From: Gammaproteobacteria bacterium
GTDB lineage: Bacteria > Pseudomonadota > Gammaproteobacteria > SZUA-229
Assembly: GCA_023136715.1 (NCBI GenBank)
Contig: JAGLQT010000163.1
Location: 1-10,786 of the forward strand
Direction of reading: 5' to 3'
Length of the DNA: 10,786 nucleotides
The notes beneath the pieces are model-generated. The model did no database searches, was not told the origin of the DNA, and was given only the letters and a program-made list of their open reading frames with translations. Shown one piece after another: positions 6,493 through 10,786 of this stretch (positions are counted from its first letter, which is position 1; each line of letters begins with the position of its first letter). Position numbers and translations under genes: made by a program.

Positions 6493-6533
6493 ATGAACCG
6501 TTTTAATGCCACAGTGGCATCAAAACGGTTCAT
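6493..6533. terminator. long near-perfect hairpin between convergent hom and thrC
   Basis: Arms of 20 bases (6493-6512 and 6514-6533) mirror each other around base 6513, with one mismatch (A6505 against C6521). The outer part is ATGAACCG/CGGTTCAT and the core ATGCCAC/GTGGCAT. It starts 11 bases after the hom stop and ends 17 bases before the thrC stop. It can fold equally in both transcripts. There is no T-run on either side, so it is not a standard intrinsic terminator; it may block exonucleases at both 3' ends or act as a bidirectional Rho-assisted end. Confidence 0.65.
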
Positions 6534-6550
6534 TGTTGAACAGGCTTGAA

Positions 6551-8020
6551 TTATAAAAAAGAAAGGATCTCTTCTTCAATAGCATCTTTCTCGATAATAC
6601 TTTTCTGTGTTATCTCTTTATCAAATAGCTCGTTGATCATTGCGGGGATCTTAATGTCCGCTTCTTTAGCAATGGATTTCAGTGCGTCGATGTCGTGTGC
6701 ATCGACTTCACCAGTGAGAGCGTTAGCAATCACGGGTGAGAATTTGGTCCATTCTGCGGTCGAGTACACGATAGTTTTTAATGGTTTGTCGCGACAGGTT
6801 TCGTAGGCCTTGAAACAGGTGGCAGTGTGAGGATCCATCAAGTAACCGTTGGCAAAAGTATTTTTGATGTAGGTTTTGCCTTCGTCGTCGTTACAAAAAT
6901 CGGCGGCGAAGATATTCTGAATTTGTTCGAGTTCATTATCGGTTAACTGGTAATTTTTTTCTGTGTCCAGTTGCTTCATCAGTTCTTTGGTACGTGCTTT
7001 GCCAAATAAATCAAATAGTATACGTTCGATGTTGGATGATTTTAAAATATCCATAGCAGGCGAAGTGGTGGGTACAACGGCCAGTGTTCTTAAGTCGTAA
7101 GCACCAGTTTTGATTAGTTGCGTCAAAATATTATTGTTGTTTGATGCAATCAAAATTTTCTCAACGGGCAGGCCCATCTTCATCGCGTAATAACCACCTA
7201 GCGCGTTGCCGAAGTTACCGCTGGGTACGTTCAGGTACACCTTCTCACCCATGTTGATCGCCTTTTGACGAACCAGTTCGAGGTAAGAGTGAATGTGGTA
7301 AATCGTCTGGAAAATAATGCGGCCAAAGTTAACCGAGTTAGCGGCAGACAGGCTGATATTTTTCTCTTTTAATTTGTCGTTGAAACTTTGAGAAGCGAGC
7401 AGGCTTTTCAGTGCGTTTTGTGTATCGTCGAAATCACCTTTAACGCCGATGACTTTCAGGTTGCTTGCATCTTCAGTGACCATTTGCAAACGTTGTACGT
7501 CTGATGTGCCGCCGACTGGGTACATGCAGGCAACACGTACGTTGTCTTTGTTCTTGAAAGTTTCTAATGTAGCGGGGCCAGTGTCGCCGGAAGTCGCCGC
7601 CAGGATCAGGTAGTTTTCATTGCGCTGCTGCGCGATGGATGACAGTACGACACCAAATGGCTGCAGAGCCATATCTTTGAACGCGCGGGTCGGGCCGTGG
7701 TACAGCTCGCTGACAAATAAATCATCGAGTACTTTAACCACGGGAACGGGATTGGCTGGATCATCAAATTGATCATACAGCGCGAGTGCTTTGTCGATGG
7801 TGGCCGGTTCGATGTCGATTTCAAATGCTTCAAGTACGCCTTTGGCCAGTGTTTTGTAACTGGAGTCGAGGTGCTTATTCAGAAAACCTTCGCCTAGATT
7901 GGGTAAAGACTCAGGTGAATAAATACCACCGAAAGAAGAAATTGGTGAAAGAATCGCCTGTGAAAAGCTGACTTTTTCAGGATGCTGGCCGTCGTTGCCG
8001 CGTGTTTCGATAAAGTTCAT
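6551..8020 (-). CDS. thrC: threonine synthase
   Basis: ThrC is a pyridoxal-phosphate enzyme that converts O-phosphohomoserine to threonine. The 489-residue protein starts MNFIETRGNDG, with the cofactor-binding lysine at 115 in HGPTRAFKDMALQPFG. AATSGDTGPA (141-150) contacts the cofactor phosphate, with AANSVNFGRI and VPSGNFGNALGGY downstream. AGGT at 7-10 bases before the ATG at 8020 supports the start. It is longer than the E. coli enzyme (about 430). The N-terminus (SFSQAILSPISSFGGIYSPESLP) resembles, from memory, the ThrC type of epsilonproteobacteria more than the usual gammaproteobacterial MRYISTRG form. It is convergent with hom and has its own promoter, so the two are not one transcript. 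Confidence 0.95.
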   Translation of the reverse strand: MNFIETRGNDGQHPEKVSFSQAILSPISSFGGIYSPESLPNLGEGFLNKHLDSSYKTLAKGVLEAFEIDIEPATIDKALALYDQFDDPANPVPVVKVLDDLFVSELYHGPTRAFKDMALQPFGVVLSSIAQQRNENYLILAATSGDTGPATLETFKNKDNVRVACMYPVGGTSDVQRLQMVTEDASNLKVIGVKGDFDDTQNALKSLLASQSFNDKLKEKNISLSAANSVNFGRIIFQTIYHIHSYLELVRQKAINMGEKVYLNVPSGNFGNALGGYYAMKMGLPVEKILIASNNNNILTQLIKTGAYDLRTLAVVPTTSPAMDILKSSNIERILFDLFGKARTKELMKQLDTEKNYQLTDNELEQIQNIFAADFCNDDEGKTYIKNTFANGYLMDPHTATCFKAYETCRDKPLKTIVYSTAEWTKFSPVIANALTGEVDAHDIDALKSIAKEADIKIPAMINELFDKEITQKSIIEKDAIEEEILSFL

Positions 8021-8061
8021 GTGTAACCTAATGAATTGATCCGTAAATATTTGTGAGGAAT

Positions 8062-8091
8062 TATATAGAATTCGTGCCGTCGCTTCTTCAA
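8062..8091 (-). promoter_or_regulatory. candidate thrC promoter
   Basis: On the minus strand TTGAAG (8091-8086) is followed after 18 bases by TATATA (8067-8062), which overlaps a perfect TATAAT at 8065-8060 (spacer 20). Either register gives a start about 30-35 bases before the thrC ATG. The -35 directly abuts the T-run of the preceding terminator candidate, which supports thrC being a separate unit from gph. Confidence 0.5.
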
Positions 8092-8122
8092 AAAAACGTA
8101 TCTGGGTAGGGATTTATACGTT
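8090..8122 (-). terminator. candidate terminator of the ubiG-gph unit
   Basis: On the minus strand AACGTAT (8122-8116) pairs with ATACGTT (8101-8095) across a 14-base loop. Seven Ts follow (8096-8090, the first used in the stem). It lies 15 bases after the gph stop. The 7-bp stem has only two GC pairs, so termination may be partial, but the T-run and position fit. Confidence 0.45.
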
Positions 8123-8137
8123 ATTAGCGTTTAAAAC

Positions 8138-8785
8138 TCAGAGATATTCCAGAATTTCTTCTGGTTTGTCGATGCAATGATCGGCTTTCCAGTTTTTGGT
8201 GTCTTCAAGCTCGCCAATATAACCGTACAGTGCAATCAGTGTTTTCATGCCGGCATTGTTACCCGCTTCAATATCGCGGTGGGCGTCACCAATATACATA
8301 CATTCCTCTGCCTGACTGCCAGCCAGTTCGCAGGCGTGGTACATCGGTTCAGGGTGGGGTTTTCGGTTCTCGGTGGTATCACCGCTAACAATACAGGCGG
8401 CGTGTTCGGCAAGGCCGAGTGCTTCCATTAGCGGCACAGTCAGCCAGCCGGGTTTATTGGTAACCACGCCCCAGTTCAGGCCATGCTGCTCAATAAAATC
8501 GAGCACTGCCTGTGTGCCTTCAAACAACTTTGAATGCACAGCGATTTTTTGTTTATAAATATCCAGATAGCGCGTTTTCAGGTATTCGAGGCGATCATCT
8601 TCGAGTTCGTGACCGAAGGCGAGTTTGACCAGTGCGACGCTGCCATCTGAAACTACAGGGCGAACTTTATCGAAGGCCAGGAGTAATTGGTCTTCTTCGC
8701 GGCAGAGTTGATCAAGTGCGGCAGCCATATCGGGTGCGGTATCGATCAGCGTGCCATCGAGATCGAATAGAACGGTCTTAATCAT
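8138..8785 (-). CDS. gph: HAD phosphatase, Gph/MupP family
   Basis: This 215-residue HAD-superfamily phosphatase has all four motifs: DLDGT with Asp8 and Asp10, Thr109 in VVTNKP, Lys142 in RKPHPEP, and GDAHRD with Asp167 and Asp171. A helical cap fills about 16-82. Such proteins are usually named phosphoglycolate phosphatase, which removes the phosphate of 2-phosphoglycolate. The neighbour ubiG, plus the AVHSKLFEG, LNWGVVTNKP and YGYI features, recall Pseudomonas MupP, which dephosphorylates MurNAc-6-phosphate in cell-wall recycling. I cannot decide between them from sequence alone. The ATG lies 6 bases after the ubiG stop with no clear ribosome site, so it is probably translationally coupled to ubiG. 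Confidence 0.9.
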   Translation of the reverse strand: MIKTVLFDLDGTLIDTAPDMAAALDQLCREEDQLLLAFDKVRPVVSDGSVALVKLAFGHELEDDRLEYLKTRYLDIYKQKIAVHSKLFEGTQAVLDFIEQHGLNWGVVTNKPGWLTVPLMEALGLAEHAACIVSGDTTENRKPHPEPMYHACELAGSQAEECMYIGDAHRDIEAGNNAGMKTLIALYGYIGELEDTKNWKADHCIDKPEEILEYL

Positions 8786-8791
8786 GAAGAT

Positions 8792-9511
8792 TTATTCGGC
8801 AGGGCGTTGATAATGAACCATGTAGTTCACGTCGACATCATTGCTCTTACGGAACATGCCAGTGAGTGGGTTATAGCTGACACCTTCGATGCCCATAAGC
8901 TCCAGCCCGGCCTGTCGTGCCCAGATATCCAGCTCTGATGGGCGGATAAATTTGCTGTAATCGTGCGTGCCCTTAGGCAGCATTTTCATGACATATTCGG
9001 CACCAAGAATGGCCAGTAGGTAGGCTTTGGCGTTGCGGTTGACGGTGGAGAAATACACCGAACCGCCGGGTTTCACTAATTGTGTGCAGGCGTTGACGAT
9101 GGAAGCAGGGTCGGGCACGTGCTCCAGCATTTCCATGCAGGTGACCACATCGTAGCTGCCAGCCTGTTCTGCTGCATGCGCTTCGACTGTGATTTGCTGG
9201 TATTCGATATCGAGATCTTCTTCCATGGCGTGCAGTTTGGCGATGGAAAGCGGTGCTTTGCCCATGTCGATGCCGGTTGTATCGGCACCTGCGCGCGCCA
9301 GGCTTTCGGTGAGAATGCCGCCACCACAGCCAACATCCAGCGCTTTTTTACCGGACAGGGGGCTGTTGGTGTTGATGAAATTCAATCGAATCGGATTGAT
9401 GTCGTGCAGTGGTTTGAATTCACCACTTTTATCCCACCAGCGGCTAGCCAGTTCTTCAAATTTCTGGATTTCCGCGGGGTCTACATTGTGTTCAGTATGT
9501 GCTGTGTTCAT
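8792..9511 (-). CDS. ubiG: ubiquinone methyltransferase UbiG
   Basis: UbiG performs both O-methylations of ubiquinone synthesis, on the 2-polyprenyl-6-hydroxyphenol and the 3-demethylubiquinol intermediates, using S-adenosylmethionine. The 239 residues match the family (240 in E. coli). Signatures are HNVDPAEIQKFEELASRWWD (8-27), EFKPLHDINPIRL (31-43), the SAM motif ALDVGCGGGILTESLA (57-72), MEMLEHVPDP (126-135) and the insertion GAEYVMKMLPKGTHDYSKFIRP (170-191), which in E. coli UbiG mediates membrane contact. The N-terminus aligns with E. coli, so the ATG at 9511 is right even though no Shine-Dalgarno sequence precedes it. A promoter-like pair ends 7 bases before the ATG, which suggests a leaderless message. 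It heads a two-gene unit with the downstream phosphatase. Confidence 0.97.
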   Translation of the reverse strand: MNTAHTEHNVDPAEIQKFEELASRWWDKSGEFKPLHDINPIRLNFINTNSPLSGKKALDVGCGGGILTESLARAGADTTGIDMGKAPLSIAKLHAMEEDLDIEYQQITVEAHAAEQAGSYDVVTCMEMLEHVPDPASIVNACTQLVKPGGSVYFSTVNRNAKAYLLAILGAEYVMKMLPKGTHDYSKFIRPSELDIWARQAGLELMGIEGVSYNPLTGMFRKSNDVDVNYMVHYQRPAE

Positions 9512-9518
9512 AGCAGCT

Positions 9519-9547
9519 ATTTTAGGGGAACTCTGATTAATTATCAG
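9519..9547 (-). promoter_or_regulatory. candidate ubiG promoter, leaderless spacing
   Basis: On the minus strand CTGATA (9547-9542, 4 of 6) and TAAAAT (9524-9519, 5 of 6) are spaced by exactly 17 bases. Only 7 bases separate the -10 from the ubiG ATG, so the start site would fall at or next to the A of ATG. Confidence 0.45.
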
Positions 9548-9548
9548 A
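9532..9548. repeat. inverted repeat over the ubiG -35
   Basis: TCTGAT (9532-9537) and ATCAGA (9543-9548) form 6-bp arms around TAATT. The repeat overlaps the proposed -35 of ubiG, so it could be an operator. It could also be a weak hairpin at the end of the upstream gene, but no T-run follows on the minus strand. Confidence 0.3.
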
Positions 9549-9565
9549 AAAATGTCAGCGCTGAA

Positions 9566-10786
9566 TCAGGGGATTTCAATTACAGCTAAAAATTCCTCAC
9601 CGCGGAAATCGAGTTTAATTTCAGCCGTGCCGCTGCCGAGAACCGTATAGATACCCAGATAGCCGGCTTTTTCTTCAATAACCATATCCTTACCTGCAGT
9701 AATGTTGTACACCAGAGTAGTATCGCTGGTGATATTCACTTCAGTGTTGTTTGAAAAAACAGCCGTCGTCACCAGGTCAATCTCATCTGGGCGTACGATC
9801 AGAATTAAGGCTTGATTACTGGTTAATTCGGTATCATTGGCGCTAACCTTCAGGGACGTGACGCTGAGCTGGTCAATATTAATGGTTGAGGAAGCGCTTA
9901 AACAGCTCGCACCACTGCCACAGCTGACTGGCGTATCAAGTACCATGCCCTGCGAAATATCAATGCCATCAATGGCCTGTTCAATATCACCACAGGCCAC
10001 GGAAATGGTGGCATTAGATCCCTCGGTTACCCCGGTAATATCGAGCTGCTGGCGATCTGCGGATAAAGCGATAGAGGCATTTAAAACATCATCGATTCCC
10101 CATTTACTGTTGCCGCTGATATTTTCATTAAAATCAGACCCGTCCAGAGCCTGATAATTAGCCACGGAGATGAAGGAGATAGATTTGTCTTTCTCGACAC
10201 TGGCATCAGTTACCGCACAGTTAGTTAAGTCTGAAGTACTGCTATAACAAAGTTTAATGCTATTCAGGTTGTTCTTCGTTATGGCCTGATTAAAGTCGAT
10301 GGAAGTCACTTCACTATTACTATACAGAGAATGTGCTTTCGCCTGAATAATAATATTGCCCTCAGACAATGTGTGTAAAGTTGCCTGATCATCCAATGTT
10401 TCGATATGTGCTCGTTGTGATGGATTAGTGTCTTCCTGGTCACGAATAATCCACTCTATGTCATTAATAATGATGTTATCGACAGGGCGTATTTCCTCGT
10501 TACTATATTCATCAATGTAACTTCCGATGGGAATAAAGGTTTGTGAGCGACACATGTCAACATCAAGATTATTGTCATCAAGCTCTACTACCTGATCGAA
10601 TTTTGCGTCGGAGACTTTTATTTCAATGGCGTCACTATAAAGACCAAAGTCGGCGTTGATGGTTATCAGTTCAGCAGTTGCACTGGCGGTAAAATGCCCG
10701 TTCTGGTCGATACTGCTAGTGGCTCCATCAGATAGTGACCATTGAATATCGTCGCTGATGAGGACGGTATCCGCGGCATTTGATTT
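9566..10786 (-). CDS. tandem Ig-like domain protein, C-terminal 406 residues
   Basis: The frame is open from the window edge to the TGA at 9566; the N-terminus is missing. The ATG at 10555 is internal, since the 77 codons before it are open and continue the same domain pattern. Modules resembling bacterial Ig-like group 2 domains can be seen: DDIQWSLSDG..SIDQNGHFTA..AEIKV-type strands (about 12-59), a second with NDIEWIIRDQ (from about 95), a third with SIALSADRQQLDITGVTEGSNATISVACG, and a last one from LKVSAND ending TAEIKLDFRGEEFLAVIEIP. The protein is acidic and has several cysteines, including VSCGSGASC, which could form disulfides. Such proteins are usually exported or surface-anchored; no signal or anchor is visible here because the start lies outside. 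I do not recognise a specific family. It is on the same strand as ubiG, 54 bases ahead of it. Confidence 0.75.
   Translation of the reverse strand, partial: KSNAADTVLISDDIQWSLSDGATSSIDQNGHFTASATAELITINADFGLYSDAIEIKVSDAKFDQVVELDDNNLDVDMCRSQTFIPIGSYIDEYSNEEIRPVDNIIINDIEWIIRDQEDTNPSQRAHIETLDDQATLHTLSEGNIIIQAKAHSLYSNSEVTSIDFNQAITKNNLNSIKLCYSSTSDLTNCAVTDASVEKDKSISFISVANYQALDGSDFNENISGNSKWGIDDVLNASIALSADRQQLDITGVTEGSNATISVACGDIEQAIDGIDISQGMVLDTPVSCGSGASCLSASSTINIDQLSVTSLKVSANDTELTSNQALILIVRPDEIDLVTTAVFSNNTEVNITSDTTLVYNITAGKDMVIEEKAGYLGIYTVLGSGTAEIKLDFRGEEFLAVIEIP

Noticed and set aside
6546..6806. Plus-strand 86-residue hydrophobic open frame after hom
   Set aside because: It is antisense to the C-terminal coding part of thrC; its hydrophobic look is the reverse reading of Asp/Glu/Lys-rich codons.
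9555..9564. Palindrome TCAGCGCTGA just after the Ig-like gene, as its terminator
   Set aside because: A 10-bp palindrome leaves no loop for a stable hairpin and the T-run does not follow directly; no terminator for this gene can be claimed.
9080..9589. Plus-strand 169-residue open frame antisense to ubiG
   Set aside because: It lies opposite a fully matched UbiG, has a Cys/Phe/Val-rich shadow composition and no family resemblance.
1..10786. CRISPR array, tRNA or rRNA genes, insertion sequence, phage or defence genes
   Set aside because: No regularly spaced repeats, cloverleaf-like segments, transposase motifs or defence families were found; nearly all sequence is accounted for by housekeeping genes.

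Overview
This is ordinary, well-preserved chromosomal sequence from a gammaproteobacterium. The evidence is the linked set surE-pcm-yqaA-nlpD-rpoS, a stationary-phase sigma factor with a clear RpoS signature, an NlpD-type lipoprotein with the degenerate LytM domain typical of the group, and ubiG next to a Gph/MupP-type phosphatase. It is not an enteric: truD is absent beside surE, a Smr-family gene sits there instead, homoserine dehydrogenase is a free-standing enzyme rather than an aspartokinase fusion, and a YqaA-family membrane protein lies between pcm and nlpD. Base composition looks moderate and even by eye. The genus cannot be named from this window.

Layout. Positions 1-373 (-) hold the N-terminal part of a SmrA-like protein, divergent from the rest. 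Positions 413-3351 (+) are a tight operon, surE, pcm, yqaA and nlpD, with gaps of 51, 15 and 2 bases. A 242-base leader then precedes rpoS (3594-4592, +), which ends in a strong intrinsic terminator. That terminator runs into the end of a convergent Mth938-like gene (4656-5030, -). A 141-base divergent region separates it from hom (5172-6482, +). hom faces thrC (6551-8020, -) across a long, almost perfect hairpin. Upstream of thrC on the minus strand lie the two-gene unit ubiG-gph/mupP (9511 down to 8138) and the C-terminal 406 residues of a tandem Ig-like, probably secreted protein (10786 down to 9566).

How the genes work together. The first block is a stationary-phase and maintenance set: nucleotide dephosphorylation (SurE), repair of isoaspartyl damage (Pcm), activation of division amidases (NlpD) and the master stationary-phase sigma factor. 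hom and thrC supply two of the last three steps of threonine synthesis but are convergent, so they cannot share a transcript. ubiG works in ubiquinone synthesis, and its partner phosphatase probably works in phosphoglycolate salvage or in recycling of cell-wall MurNAc-6-phosphate.

No tRNA, rRNA, CRISPR array, insertion sequence, phage or defence system was seen, and no gene-free stretch exceeds 300 bases. Nothing here is convincingly a new system. The points most worth a second look are regulatory: a 17-codon frame joined to rpoS by an ATGA overlap, a possibly leaderless ubiG, the hairpin between hom and thrC, and a ThrC whose sequence type does not look like that of most gammaproteobacteria.
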